Shown here: piece by piece, positions 1 through 10,821 of the stretch
Position numbering within the stretch: the first letter of the stretch is position 1
How the letters are laid out: each line of letters starts with the position of its first letter
Assembly (NCBI GenBank): GCA_958510875.1
Contig: OY294067.1
Coordinates: forward strand, 233,769,771 to 233,833,770
From: Endomychus coccineus
Taxonomy: Eukaryota > Arthropoda > Insecta > Coleoptera > Endomychidae
Reading direction: 5' to 3'
DNA: 64,000 nucleotides
The notes under the pieces: model-generated
Databases searched by the model: none
Told to the model about the DNA's origin: nothing
The model's input: only the letters and a program-made list of their open reading frames with translations
Program-made: the position numbers and the translations under genes

Positions 1-90
1 TGTGAGTTATTTATGCGAACAGAAGCCAGATGTATGTGACAAGGACATTTCAAACGGATAAGCTAGAAGGAAAATTCGACCTCACAGATA

Positions 91-316
91 TCATCATCAT
101 CATCATTTGAGGGGAGGAGGCAAATGCACTTGGTCCACTGAGTTGGGCTCATTGTGCGCCCCGTGGTCAGAGCCTATTCTATTCTAGCAGGATTGTGGCT
201 CGCCAGAAACCCAGAATATTGCTAGTGCTGGGTTCCATTAGTTCTTCTGGGAGCAGGTTTGCTTCTCCGAAGTGTCGGTATCTGAGGGATGCTAATGGTG
301 GGCATTTCAACAGATA
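91..316 (-). mobile_element. 3' end of an RNase H-bearing non-LTR retrotransposon (copy 1)
   Basis: Read on the minus strand this segment matches the 3' end of the element at 38.7-39.3 kb: the end of the coding region, the short 3' UTR and a terminal trinucleotide tail, seen here as an ATC run at 91-106. The match is visible by eye, for example the shared stretch around GGGCGCACAATG on the minus strand. Homology fades near 316, so this is a strongly 5'-truncated copy, as is common for target-primed insertions. The clade is not certain; the cysteine-rich C-terminus of the better copy suggests an I/R1/Jockey-type element. Confidence 0.8.
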
Positions 317-1412
317 ACTAAGTGGTTCAAATCAGGATGTTCCCATCTCCCATGTATTAGATCTGAAAATGAGCAGAAAGTGAGAGATTTGAGCAATTTT
401 GAGAGTAATGAGACAGGCTCCGATCGTTCTCATTCACCTCTGTGTATCTTTTGTACGTACTATTTATAACAAGTGCCAGAAAATTATTTGGTTCTTAAAG
501 AAGTATAGACATATATTCATCTTATGTTCTTCTATTTCCTATTATTACTCAAAGTGTTTCTGGTGTCGTAGGGTGGGTGACACCAAGGGGCAAACCATCT
601 CCAAAATTTTTCTACATTATTCTCATACTCATCTTCTTATGAAATTCTTTATAAACTTGCAGATTTGCACTGAAATCACATCAAAACTTTTAGGGTAGTT
701 TGCCTTGCAGGCGGGTGGAACTCAATCTGCAGCTACTTCTACGTGGTGAGTTCTTAGTTGCTTTTCATGAATAAGTAGTGGACAAATATTTATCCAGAAG
801 CTAATTGCTGCTGTATGTAGGTACTACAATTTGCCCGATGCGTAATTGCTGGTAAGAACCGATATAAACGCTGTTAAGAAAGAAATGACGTCATGGCTCA
901 AGGTCAGTCATGGATGTCAAGTTAAGCATATTTTCAATGTTTTTGATTACAATTGACCATTTGATTCAATAAACTGTGATACAAACAAATTTAGGAGCTC
1001 TTCAGTTATCGTATGATATGATACAAATTATTTGTAATTTTTAATGTAATACACAAACTTTTGTAGTATTTATCAAACGTGTGGAGACAAATAGAGTACC
1101 TACTAACTGGTTCTGTTTACATTGAATCCAAATTCAATGGTACCAAAGAGGAAGTATTTTTCAGAAGCTTAAAGAAGCTTCTTGAGGGTTTACTTGATCT
1201 ATTATTGAAATGAAACTGATCTTACACCTAAAACATGTAGATACAGATATGGGAATATCACTTCCGGCTTCAAGTCAATATTTTTAATCCATATTGTGAT
1301 GTTGAAGTAAGCATTATTCTATTGTGAAAGCCGTTACTTTGTGATAGTTTATCATTTTAACGAAATAATATATAAAACTACTTTGTTTTACTATCACTGA
1401 TATTTAATATAG
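317..1412. other. unassigned sequence
   Basis: AT-rich sequence with no protein I recognise. An open frame at 399-698 (+) translates to a low-complexity, Ser/Ile/Cys-rich peptide and is probably chance. The last 100-200 bases may belong to the 3' end of the Penelope-like element that follows on the minus strand. Confidence 0.5.
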
Positions 1413-1455
1413 TCGTTACTATAGTTTCAACACTAAACGTGTCATCTTCAGACGA
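1413..1455 (-). ncRNA. hammerhead-ribozyme-like motif of PLE A
   Basis: On the minus strand the order is: stem I strand UCGU, core CUGAAGA, one extra U, stem II (GACAC with GUGUU around a short loop), GAAAC, a four-base UAUA loop, GUA, then ACGA, which pairs with UCGU. This matches a type I hammerhead with a two-base-pair stem III and cleavage after GUA. C3, U4, G5, A6, G8, A9, G12, A13 and A14 are all present. Hammerheads in the terminal repeats (pLTRs) of Penelope-like elements are known. The motif lies downstream of the GIY-YIG domain, where a 3' pLTR belongs. The fold was drawn by eye and activity is untested. Confidence 0.6.
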
Positions 1456-1633
1456 AAAATGAATGTAACAAATATTATATCTACTACATATAGGTAAAAG
1501 AAGGATTTCAAATAAATTTTATGGCTATAGGAAATAGTTCTAGGAAAAACCAGAGAGGGGTAAGGTGATTAGGTAATTCCGTGAGGACATTAGTGGTGCG
1601 GGTATATTTACTAACAGACTTCAAATACTAAAA

Positions 1634-1996
1634 TCAGGTTATTAATACATTGAAGAGATTACTGTAATATAAATCTAGTTGATCGTTTAGGATCTTATTC
1701 TCATACATCTTCATTCCTTTGAAAATTTCCATTGACTCTAATATATTTAGTTTTGAAGTTTTATCTTGACTATGTAAAATTTGGACATTATTCAAATTAG
1801 GAAAGGTATGGCCTATTTCTAAAATATGATTTGCAAATGAAGAATCGGTTTTATTATTTTTAAAGGAACGAAAATGTTCTTTACATCTAACTGCTATGTT
1901 ACGGCAAGATCTACCTATGTAAAAACTATCACACTCCGAACAAGTTAGTTTATAAACTCCGGGTCTTTTAAATTTGTCAGTTTTATCTTTCGCATT
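1634..1996 (-). pseudogene. GIY-YIG endonuclease domain of PLE A
   Basis: This stretch is the C-terminal nuclease of the Penelope-like polyprotein. Translated on the minus strand it reads PGVYKLTCSECDSFYIGRS, which gives the GVY (GIY) and FYIG (YIG) motifs with the CxxC spacing typical of PLE nucleases. An arginine-rich segment follows, then HFRSF, and the domain ends at a TGA at 1634-1636. The frame is offset from the RT part by a frameshift near 2000-2040. It is open along its own length. Confidence 0.85.
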
Positions 1997-2438
1997 GAAC
2001 AGAATATGAGATAATTTGTTTAGGGGGTTTGAAGCTGATGATCAGATTATGATGTGATAAGATATTTGCAATTTTTTCGCTTATAGGACCAAAATAAGTT
2101 AAAGAAACATATTTTAATGAGTTATCTCTGTATTTTATAAAGGGATAAATGCTATTGTAAATTAGTTTTTGTCTTTTTCTATGTATTAATTTAGAAACTA
2201 CTTGAGGACCGAAACCGTTATTTGTAGCAATGACTTTAATTGTATCTAGTTCTTTACTAAGATTTTCTTGAGATAAGGGACGGGAAAAGGCTCTATGTAT
2301 CATTGAATGAAAAGCAGCTAGTTTATGACTATAGGGGCTATGTGAAGAGGTACAAATTACTGTATCTGTGAAAGTAGGTATAAACACTATTTTAGTAGGA
2401 TGAATATGATATTCCAACAAATATTCAAGTAGAATCAA
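1983..2438 (-). pseudogene. Penelope-type RT C-terminal fragment
   Basis: A 151-residue open frame. It contains the segment typical of the RT thumb/connection of PLEs: PTFTDTVICTSSHSPYSHK, followed by an LxxFHSMIHRA block and IKVIATNNGFGPQVV. It runs out of frame just before the GIY-YIG domain, which continues in another frame from about 1996. There is no catalytic DD motif because the palm lies upstream of the truncation point. Inferred to be non-functional. Confidence 0.8.
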
Positions 2439-2470
2439 TTTTTTGAGCCATACAAGTTGGAAGATTATCT

Positions 2471-3559
2471 CTCATATTAATTATTTTTGATCATGTTGAT
2501 GTGTATTTCTATTTCTATTGCAAACTTTATTAATGATATCGATATAACTGAACTTTATTCCACATAATAAGAAATATAGAGCTCACTAACTTCTGTGGTA
2601 CCAAATAAAAAAACATTAGTGTAGTATTATATTCACTAGTTAGTTAAACAAAATCCAACTGGAACTTAATAGAAAATATTTTCGAGATGATTCATTTCAG
2701 TTACATCTTGCAGATATTTTACAAGAGGTTCATAAACGATATGAAAAATAAAACTATTATGATAACTATCAGTTTTGAATACAGGTATAAGAATCAAACT
2801 TCAGAAGAGGATGCGGATAGCTTTAAATTGATATTATTTTTTATTTGTATTAAATTTACTCTTGTTAGTATTAAAATTTCTATTGTAACTTGAGGTTAGT
2901 GCTCAAGCACATCCAAATAATGAATATTACTCAACTGCACTCACTTTATCAGTCTTCGCCCATATTTCTGGCCATTTTTTAGCCTCTGTCCACATATAGC
3001 CACCGATTTTCGACAGAACTATCACCTGTGCCAACTTGATCACTGTAGTAGTTAGTTATACCTGAAAAGTGTTGAATTGTGGTAAAAATTTGATGGTAAG
3101 GAGGTAGACGAAGAACTCCGTAGACCATATGTTTCAGGTAACATGATTATCTACTTCGTATAATGGTTGTGGCTTATTCATTTCTACCAAGATCAACAAC
3201 GGTGATTTACAGTCATATTGTAGGTATATTATTCCTACCTAACCATGCTTATATATCACATTTCTTGGGAGTGATCGTTGCCTGTTTATTCATTTACACA
3301 CCTATGGTGAAAGGTTCTTCTAAATTAACTGAAAGTTGAATTTCAAACCAAATTTCAGCACACGACATAAATGTGACGTAGACTTACAGTCATGGGAAGA
3401 ATTTTTTTTGTAGGACACATATATCATGTCAAAAATAGTCTAGATTGATTCCGAAATGTAAATACTTTTGAAGTTCAATTCTATCAAAATTTTGATTTAC
3501 AAGACCTGATAAAAGAGAAACCTGGGGAACTGTCTATGCACCTGATCCAATAGACTGGG
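2471..3559. other. unassigned sequence
   Basis: AT-rich sequence with no motif I recognise on either strand. A short open frame at 2687-2893 (+) is rich in Phe, Ile and Lys and looks like chance. The region separates PLE A from the RT fossil at 3.56 kb. Confidence 0.5.
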
Positions 3560-4700
3560 CCACCATTTAATTGACAAATAAATTGAAAGAGGCAATTTCT
3601 CAAGCTACTACAAAAATAAAATGTGGAGTTAAAAAAATTAAGAAGATACTAGCAAAATGAAGCAAAGTGAAACTAAAACTCTTTCAAAAATTTCTGGAAA
3701 ACCCCGGAAAACAAAAAATTGAACAAGAATGAAAATATACAAACGAAACTTCCGGTTACTAGTCAGGGCGATGGAACACAAGTAATTTTACTGAACAAAC
3801 AGGAAACATCAAAGATAGTAAAGCAATCTGGTAAGTAATTGATAAATTCACGAACAAAAAACGTCTGAAAACCACAATTAAAGAAATCCAAATTGACGAT
3901 GACTATTCTGGACAAAAGAGAAATAGCTCAGAAATTCAATGACCACTTCTTGAAAATCGGAAAATACTGTCTGAAAACATCGAGAAGCCCAAAATTTATC
4001 GCATGAAACTCGTATCTTTTCGCATTCTACTTTTGCCTAAATAATAATAATTACTTGAAATAAGTAAATGCATTCAAGAATTGAAATATAACAAAGCCCC
4101 GCGATTAGACGAAATAACATCAAATGTCAATTACTGAATATTCATTGAAACCATTGGAATATATCACAAATAAAATTTTCAAAACCGGTATATTTCAAAA
4201 ATCTCTGAAAATAAGTCTGATAAAACCTCTTTTCAAATAGGGAAACAAGGAAACAAACGAAAACTACAGCCCCATCAATCTCATTCCGACTTTAGCCAAA
4301 ATAGTGGAGAAAGTGATGAAGAATCGAATAAACTCATTCATCAACAAAAATGAAATGATTGGAAAGGCAATTCGGTTTTAGGGTTTTTTAACAGAATTTA
4401 TGACGACAACAGTAAAGCTACAGTATGCGTATTTTTGAATCTGGACAAGGCCTTTGACACTTCTGATGGAATCCTATTAGCATTCTGCAAGGCCCGGTGA
4501 TCGGTCCAATACTTTTTATAATGTATGTACACAACTTGCTTCAAACCAATTCATCGGGCTGCATTACATCTCCCGCAGGCGTCTCCGCCATACAATACAC
4601 ACACTTCTTGAAGAAAGACTTGGAAAATCTCAAAAAGTAGTTTATTGAAATGAGCAGCGGTTATTTGGTTACGTACTTCAACAATTGAATTACCATATTC
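3560..4700 (+). pseudogene. decayed non-LTR reverse transcriptase
   Basis: Translating in shifting frames recovers a non-LTR RT: a linker with VIDKFTNKKRLKTTIKEIQ (about 3837-3895) and REIAQKFNDHFLKIGKYCL (about 3920-3975), then ENYSPINLIPTLAKIVEKVM (about 4262-4320, RT block 1), VCVFLNLDKAFDT (about 4426-4460, block A, catalytic Asp) and a block resembling the GxxxGPILF turn (about 4480-4530). Many stops and frameshifts interrupt it, and the YADD block is not clear. Block A resembles that of the better RT at 9.17 kb, so the two may be related. It is a fossil. Confidence 0.7.
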
Positions 4701-5538
4701 ATCATATCTGAATCAATTAAACAATATCAATCATGCCCTTTATGAGGCCCGTTATAAAAAAGCTATATCCGAACTACCTAATTTTTCTGGAATAGTTGTA
4801 GGTACTATTATAAAGTTTGGAATTTCGTTCTAATATTATACAGTGTAAAGTTTACTTAGAATGGAAGAGAGTGATGTGTTACTCCGCGACTGGATGCAAA
4901 TTGCGAGAGTTAGAACGCCTAATAGACTTAATCTTCTCGTTTATGTTCAACACTCACGCGGGATAATTAGCAAGGACGCAGATCTTGAACAAAGAGCTGA
5001 GTTGCCGCTATTGAATCCTGGTGTTTGCTCGTTCTAATTACGAGCCCGCAAGCGACGCAAAATTAAACTTTCATCAGCTATTACCATATGAGAGAATTCT
5101 AATTAAGGTGAAGTACAACCAGCTATTGTTACTAAGCTTCAACTCTTGTTCCCTACACTTACTATAGAAGCTGTTATTATTCCTACAAACAAATCCTATC
5201 GAATCCACTACTCACGTGTTTGCTACTAGAAATAAACTCGTCCAAGATACGATCGGATTTCCAGGCTTCTGTTTCCTCCGGAAAATGTCTTCCACATTAT
5301 AATATAAAATACCAATTATACTGAATGCTTCAGTGATTATATTGGCATTCGTATGTGTTGTTCCGTATCATTTTTCATGTAACGCAAAAATTTATATAAA
5401 TCACATCGTGGCTACGGAATTTTTTATGGAATATGAATTTGATCAAAATTCAGTAATGCGTAACATCAAAATCTGAATTTTATGAGTAGTAGGGAAGTGT
5501 AGAATTACAAAACGTCTTCTACTATTCTGAAAATACTA
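4701..5538. other. unassigned sequence
   Basis: Nothing recognisable on either strand. Base composition is slightly more GC-rich around 4.86-5.05 kb, but no open frame or motif supports a gene there. Confidence 0.45.
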
Positions 5539-5983
5539 ATGATGAAGCCTAAAATATTTCGGAAGAAAAATTCCTCTTCATTCAAATTTTCCGGGCAAAG
5601 TGTGTTCGAGAGGGTTCATTGTACATTGGAAAATATGAACTTCAAAATAGACTTCTGTAACATACGAAGTCTTAGCAAAAACGTAAACGATGATCATTAC
5701 TATCTGCAGACAGACAAACCATACATACTGGCCTTAACTGAGATGCAGGTCAATCTAGCCACCAACACGACCTATATGCTCTGCCCTGGCTACGAGCTCT
5801 ACACTCGTTTCAGATTTGAAGGACGTTTCTTTCTATTCTGGAAATGATCCCCCATGCCACCAGGCCTCCACCATTACCTATGGTCTCGAGCAGTTAATTA
5901 ATGAACTATCACGGATCCCTATGAAGTGAAGATCCGTGCACCATTGATAAGCTCTGACCATTTACTCATCACTACGACGTTCC
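5539..5983 (+). pseudogene. APE-type endonuclease N-terminus of a non-LTR element
   Basis: From about residue 35 of the open frame the product reads IDFCNIRSLSKNV, then YILALTEMQV and PGYELYTRF, the first blocks of an apurinic/apyrimidinic-type endonuclease: Asn in NIRSL, and LTE, where the E is a catalytic position. After the frame ends at 5847 another frame continues to an ISSDHLLITT block (about 5946-5975) that matches the SDH metal/catalytic motif near the end of the domain. The domain is therefore nearly complete but frameshifted. It would nick the target to prime reverse transcription. Confidence 0.75.
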
Positions 5984-6893
5984 TACAGGGTGTCCCAGGT
6001 TTTAGTAGCAGAACTTCAACAGTCGATAGAAAACTTGATTTTGAGTAAAAAAGTTCCTATTAACATATATGCACAGACGCTTAGTTTTTGAGATACAGAG
6101 TGTTGAAATTGAAAAGAAAACTTCGTTTTTTTGCAAATATCTCCGGAACCGCTTACCGTACAGAAAACAGCTTTTGCAAGCATTTTCTACTTATAGTAAT
6201 CTATGTTCTGTGCAAAAAAAAATTTATTGTTCAGTCATGATTGTTGAAGATTTTGAAGGGGTACTGGATGTTTTTCTCCCCAAATTCTACGCCACTATGA
6301 AAAGTACCGTTTTGAGGCAACCATTTGAACCACCAATGTTTTCTACACAAAAAATGTACTGCGGGTCATAAGCTCTAAAGTTGACCGTTTTCGAGAAAAA
6401 TCCACTTTTATGTTGAAAAACATGGTCAATTCTTACTACTTAAACAAAATTTATTCAAACGTTAGAACAAGTAACAAAACCAAAATATTGACAATAATAA
6501 AAATCAACATAAAAGTTGATTTTTCTCAAAAACGGTCAACTTTAGAGCTTATAACCAAGTACCTTTTCTGTGTAGAAAATATTGGCGGCTCAAATGGTTG
6601 TCTCAAAGCCGTATTTTTTCCAGTAACGTAGAAGTTGGAGAGAAAAACACCCACTACCCATTTGTATCAGACAGAACATAGCTTGCTATGAGTAGAAAAT
6701 GTTCGCAAAAGATGTTTTCTGTACGATAAACGGTTCCGGAGATATTTTCAAAAAACGAAATTTTTTTTTCAATTTCAACACCCTGTATCTCAAAAACTAA
6801 GCGTCTGTGCATATATGTTAATAGGAACTGTTTTTCTCAAAATCAAATTTTCTATCGTTGAAGTTCTGCTGCTAAAACCTGAGACATCCTGTA
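5984..6893. repeat. near-palindromic MITE (mariner-type ends) inside the non-LTR element
   Basis: Two long inverted arms, about 5986-6416 and 6504-6893, flank an 87-base loop. The ends read CAGGGTGTCCCAGG on the left and the complement of CAGGATGTCTCAGG on the right, flanked by TA on both sides, the target site of Tc1/mariner elements. There is no transposase; open frames inside the arms are by-products of the inverted repeat. It sits between the endonuclease and linker of the surrounding non-LTR copy, so it is the younger insertion. Confidence 0.8.
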
Positions 6894-6895
6894 TA

Positions 6896-7790
6896 TATTA
6901 CTCTACGAACCAATCCACGCACAATTTGGCAATACAACTCAGCCGACTGTAACTGTCTTCGCATGTTTTCCTTCGACTTTCCTTGAAGGACCCTATGTTT
7001 CGATTCTAATGATTCAATGCAATGTGTCACAGAGATCTCGGATATTATCAGGACATACCGACAATTTACCGTCATCTGGTGAACGATGGTTCAATGGAAT
7101 CTGTTCTAGGGCCTTCACTTCTAGAACAGCATACCGTCGTTGGTACGGAAACCCATGTCTGATGGAGACCATAACAAAATATGTTGAAGCAAGGAATATG
7201 TGCAATTTCAAAATAAGTGTTTCGAAAGAGGCACATAATGCCAAAATACTTGGTAGGAATTTCACTTTCAGTTCATTCCCTTTCCCCCCCCCCCCTTCCG
7301 ACCTGCCCTGGAATACTGTTCACATGTTTGGAGTTCGGATTCCAAACATACGCTGAAGCTTTCGGATTCTATCCAGGAGAGAGCTATTGAATCGATTGAT
7401 GATGTTACACTTACGAGTTCATTGACCTCTCTAGAACATTGTAGAAAGGTGGGAGATCTCTTCTTCTTCTATAGATATTTCCATGGTCGGTGTTCATCAG
7501 AAATCTCGTCTGTTGTTTCACCACGAGAGATTTCAGATAGGTGAACTATTAGACAAGCTCAAAGTAGTCACCACTTCACTGTCAAACTCAAGACTTGGAA
7601 ATCTTCTTGTTACCAGACTTATTTTTTTCATCGAACAGCGAAGTTGTCGAACTCTTCACCTAGTGAGGTGTTTCATTATGCCTATAGTCCAAACCTTCAA
7701 GAAAAATACGAAAGCATATCTCCTCTCCCTACATTCCACTGCTGCTTCACACGATGTCATTTGCATATTACATGTTTCCCTGTCGTGTAG
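6896..7790 (+). pseudogene. non-LTR linker and RT C-terminal tail
   Basis: The linker (7009-7265) is an in-frame continuation of the retrotransposon ORF2: RWFNGICSRAF, TAYRRWYGN and YVEARNMCNFKISV are typical of the stretch between endonuclease and RT in Jockey/I-group elements. After a run of C (about 7285-7298) the frame changes and jumps to the RT tail: ALEYCSHVWSSDSKHTLKLL, then a His/Tyr-rich segment ending at 7790. The RT palm and its YADD are absent, so an internal deletion joined the two parts. Non-functional. Confidence 0.7.
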
Positions 7791-7869
7791 TCAAAATATT
7801 AAAAGATCAATTGATTTGGTGGTCGATCATAGAGAGAATGCTCAGCATTCCACGTCCAGAGAATGTTGA

Positions 7870-8795
7870 AGTGAGACAAAATAAGTACCATGAGATTCAA
7901 GTGTCAGTACTTGGAGATACATTATCGAAATACTAAGCACTACGGCATGGGAAGCACTTTCAAGAGAAGTTTTCTTTGAAAATGTTAAATGTCTTTGGAC
8001 ACTCAAAATCTGTATCGTTCTCCGTACACTAAGATCCAAGCTATCGAAAAAAGTGTTTCATTTATCAAATACCTATTGAATGTCCCTAAAAAGGTAAAAT
8101 TTTTGAAATTCAAAAATCTGTTTTCAAATTATAAATCTGACTTCACCGAAAATTGAAAAGGGCTATTAACTATGCTGGTTATCTGTAGGTTCCACCCTCA
8201 TCCAATAGTCTTATCGGAGGAGAACTTAAAATGATAGTATAATCATCAAATTTGACGTAAAGCTCCATATTCTAGGAAAAAACATGGCCTTTGTCTCCTC
8301 ACACATATTTATCTGTTGAAAACGTTTCGAAAGAGAAATTATCCGGAGAAACATCTTGAGGGTATATGTACATCATGAAACTAAAGTTTCATCAAATGTA
8401 TTACTTCCATCTTATGTCTTATAAAGGCACCCTCTCACCGTCAAAATGCTGAAAATGATACAGCTTGGTAATTTTTGATTGAAGAATCTTATCGTTTTTG
8501 ACCATAATTTTAAATAGACGATGCATACTTTACTGCCGTCAAACCACTATTCAAACATGCTAACTTTCCAACTATTTTCTATTTGCAGTTATCTATGAGT
8601 GTTAGTTGATTGGTTACGCTTCTTAGTATTCCCTTTTCATATTATTTACAATATTGGCTGATTGGGAGGACTTCCACTCTGTTTATACACAACAAGTTCT
8701 AGATTACCAAACAAATTTTGGAGTATATGTAGATACACCTACCGAATATAGTTGTGAGGTTGTACTCAACCGAATAACGTTGAGATCAGATCTTC
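7870..8795. other. unassigned sequence with one short unknown ORF
   Basis: No family recognised. The open frame at 8654-8842 (+) gives a 62-residue, acidic, non-repetitive peptide (WEDFHSVYTQQVLDYQ at its start) that I do not recognise. Its last residues overlap, in another frame, the Jockey-type C-terminus that follows, so it may belong to the same decayed element or be chance. Confidence 0.4.
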
Positions 8796-8969
8796 CAATA
8801 CAAAGTATTGAGGAACGTCGTAAATGCGCCTTGGTACTGTAGAAACAGTGACCTCCATCGAGACCTGAATATGGAAGTTGTTAGAACCACCATCAAGATT
8901 ACTAAAAGCCATGGAGGAAGGATCCACCAACATATGAATGATGCCGATCTCGGTTTGATCCAGTCCTGA
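8796..8969 (+). pseudogene. Jockey-type ORF2 C-terminus
   Basis: In one frame this reads QYKVLRNVVNAPWYCRNSDL followed by HRDLNMEVVRTTI and a His-rich end stopping at TGA 8967-8969. The NAPWY plus HRDLN pair is the signature of the extreme C-terminus of Jockey-clade reverse transcriptase proteins. Nothing upstream of about 8796 fits the same protein, so this is a short 3' remnant. Function in the element is unknown beyond being part of ORF2. Confidence 0.7.
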
Positions 8970-9165
8970 ATACTCGTATATTAAGGAGACACTAATATTA
9001 ACTCAATATAATCAGATAATGTGCGGTATTCTACACTTTAAAAAACTTAGTTTAAATACTTTTATTGCGATATTTGTTATACTTATACATTCATTTGATG
9101 CCAATGATATTACTTCTCTATTGAATTGAATCAAAGCCCAGCTTCGATGCAATATTTTTCTGGTT

Positions 9166-10089
9166 ATGTTCATCGACTTAGCCAAAGCCTTCGATACTGT
9201 CGATCACACTTTACTAGCACAAGATCTGTACGACATTGGCGTGAGAGGTACACCTCATAAACTTTCTGTGAATTATCTTAAGGATAGACAACAAAGCGTG
9301 AAAATTACTGGTACAAGATGTTCATTCACTAAGGTCGAGTGTGGTGTACCACAAGGGACCGTACTCGGCCCCATACTATTCCTGATGTATGAGAATGAGT
9401 TATTTAGCATACTCACATCAAGTGAAGTTCTAAGCTACGCCGACGATACCGTCTTATTCTGCTCGGGCATCAATTGGGATGCGGTCAAGCAAAGCGTGGA
9501 ATCTGATTTGAAGATTATAGAAAATTGGCTGGATTTAAAAAAACTCACCATTAATATAAGCAAAACTTGTTACTTGCCATTCTTTCTTAGTGAAGTCAAT
9601 AAACCAACTTTCAATACATTGACTGTGAATTGCAATAACACTCTAGGACACATAAATTCGGTACAAAGCTTTAAATACTTAGGAATAGTTTTTGATTCTA
9701 ATCTAAAATGGACCGCACATGTAGAAACTTTAATTAAAGAATTAAGGTTAATAATCTACAACTTTTCGTTTTTGAGAAACGTACTAGATACTCAATACCT
9801 GAAAATCATCTATCATAGCTTATTCGAATCTCATTTAACATATGGCTTAGTAGCTTGGGGAAGTTTGATAAAGACACATCTAGAACCCCTCGAAATAATA
9901 CAAAAACGGGTATTAAAATTAATATACAGAAAAAAAAAGGCTTACCCTACAAATGACCTGTTTGATGAATCAAATGTACTAGATATTAGACAATTATATT
10001 TCCTACTGACTGTCGTACACCAATTCATAAACAAATCATTATTTTTCACTCTACCAGACTCAAAATCAATGATAAGGTTCAAACTTTAA
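9166..10089 (+). CDS. non-LTR reverse transcriptase, truncated
   Basis: A 307-residue open frame with RT blocks in order: FIDLAKAFDTVDH (block A, first catalytic Asp), CGVPQGTVLGPILF (block B), SYADDTVLF (block C, catalytic YADD), then SFKYLGIVFDSNLKW (block D/E) and a thumb region with FESHLTYGLVAWGS. All catalytic residues are visible. The ATG at 9166 is simply the first Met inside the truncated RT, not the native start. A frameshift near 10085 moves the last 60 residues (ending ...HKLIENTK) to another frame. It would copy element RNA at a nicked target. The clade is probably CR1/Jockey-like, not settled. Confidence 0.85.
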   Translation: MFIDLAKAFDTVDHTLLAQDLYDIGVRGTPHKLSVNYLKDRQQSVKITGTRCSFTKVECGVPQGTVLGPILFLMYENELFSILTSSEVLSYADDTVLFCSGINWDAVKQSVESDLKIIENWLDLKKLTINISKTCYLPFFLSEVNKPTFNTLTVNCNNTLGHINSVQSFKYLGIVFDSNLKWTAHVETLIKELRLIIYNFSFLRNVLDTQYLKIIYHSLFESHLTYGLVAWGSLIKTHLEPLEIIQKRVLKLIYRKKKAYPTNDLFDESNVLDIRQLYFLLTVVHQFINKSLFFTLPDSKSMIRFKL

Positions 10090-10268
10090 AATTTTCAAAA
10101 TCAGTTGGCCAGAGAAGTTTTTCATACTTAGGATCTAAACTATATAATATCATTCCTAGTGAGAAAAAGCAGCAGCAAAACTTATATGGATTTAAAAATA
10201 AAGTTAAAAAATATGTACATAGCATGGCTAGATTAGATATACATAAACTTATTGAAAATACCAAATAA
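10090..10268 (+). pseudogene. frameshifted C-terminal end of the RT at 9.17 kb
   Basis: Immediately after the stop of the RT open frame another forward frame reads KFSKSVGQRSFSYLGSKLYN and then continues through a Lys-rich helix to ENTK and a TAA. A serine-glycine-lysine block of this form is common at the RT C-terminus of such elements (the SxRxFxYxGSKLWN type). One frameshift near 10085 separates it from the main frame. Confidence 0.7.
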
Positions 10269-10821
10269 TTAATTTTTTTGCATACATCACTACTCAAATC
10301 AATGTATTATGTATAACACTATATGATGTGATAGAATGTGTAGGTTATCCTTGTTCTTTAGATTAGATTATGTTTTATAATTATATTTTAGTATCGTATA
10401 TTATATATGTATTTTTTTTATTCACCAACAAGCTTTAGCTTAGGTGACTTTTGTTTGTTTATTATCTAAAATGCAATTTCATTATTTTGTATTATATTAG
10501 GTATTTCACACACAAGTGTTTATCCCTTATGTCAATCACCTGTTTTATTCATATAAATTTATTTATTTACTTATTAAGAGTAAATCTGTAAATCTGTATG
10601 TAACGTATATTATCTATGAATAAACTTATTATTTTTATTATATTATATTGTCAAGTATTAATTATGTTATTATTATTTAATTATATTTATATATTAATAC
10701 TATATTGTAAACTTCACACACAAGTGCTCGCACTTCAGTGAACATTTTTGTATTTATCTGAAACGAGGCCTGTTATAATGTTGTAACTTACACACTGTAT
10801 ACATATTTTTCACTAAAAAAT

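Larger units (their letters stand above)
1413..2470 (-). mobile_element. Penelope-like element PLE A, 5'-truncated
   Basis: In minus-strand order the copy contains the C-terminal part of a Penelope-type reverse transcriptase (about 2438-1983), a GIY-YIG endonuclease domain (about 1996-1634), an AT-rich 3' UTR and a hammerhead-like motif at 1413-1455. The RT palm is missing, so the copy is 5'-truncated near 2470. PLEs use the RT to copy their RNA and the GIY-YIG nuclease to nick the target. The two coding parts lie in different frames, so the copy is dead. Confidence 0.85.
5539..7790 (+). mobile_element. non-LTR retrotransposon with a nested MITE
   Basis: In order the copy has an endonuclease N-terminus (5539-5983), a nested MITE (5984-6893), the endonuclease-RT linker (6896-7265), an internal deletion at a C-run near 7285, and the RT C-terminal tail (7300-7790). 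The linker shows RWFNGICSRAF, AYRRW and ARNMCNFKI. The tail reads ALEYCSHVWSSDSKHTLKLL and runs to a TAG at 7788-7790. The RT palm is missing. The same tail family is recognisable at 41.5-42.06 kb and 51.66-52.86 kb. The RT type suggests the Jockey/I group. Confidence 0.75.

Noticed and set aside
399..698. Open frame of 99 codons at the left side
   Set aside because: Ile/Ser/Cys-rich translation without motif, unrelated to the flanking elements; length is expected by chance in this composition.
6069..6631. Two plus-strand frames of 100 and 73 codons
   Set aside because: They lie in the arms of the MITE; their C-terminal phrases are the inverse repeat read in mirrored positions.
8654..8842. 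Candidate host gene exon of 62 codons
   Set aside because: Its end overlaps, in another frame, the Jockey-type C-terminus; no splice or homology support.
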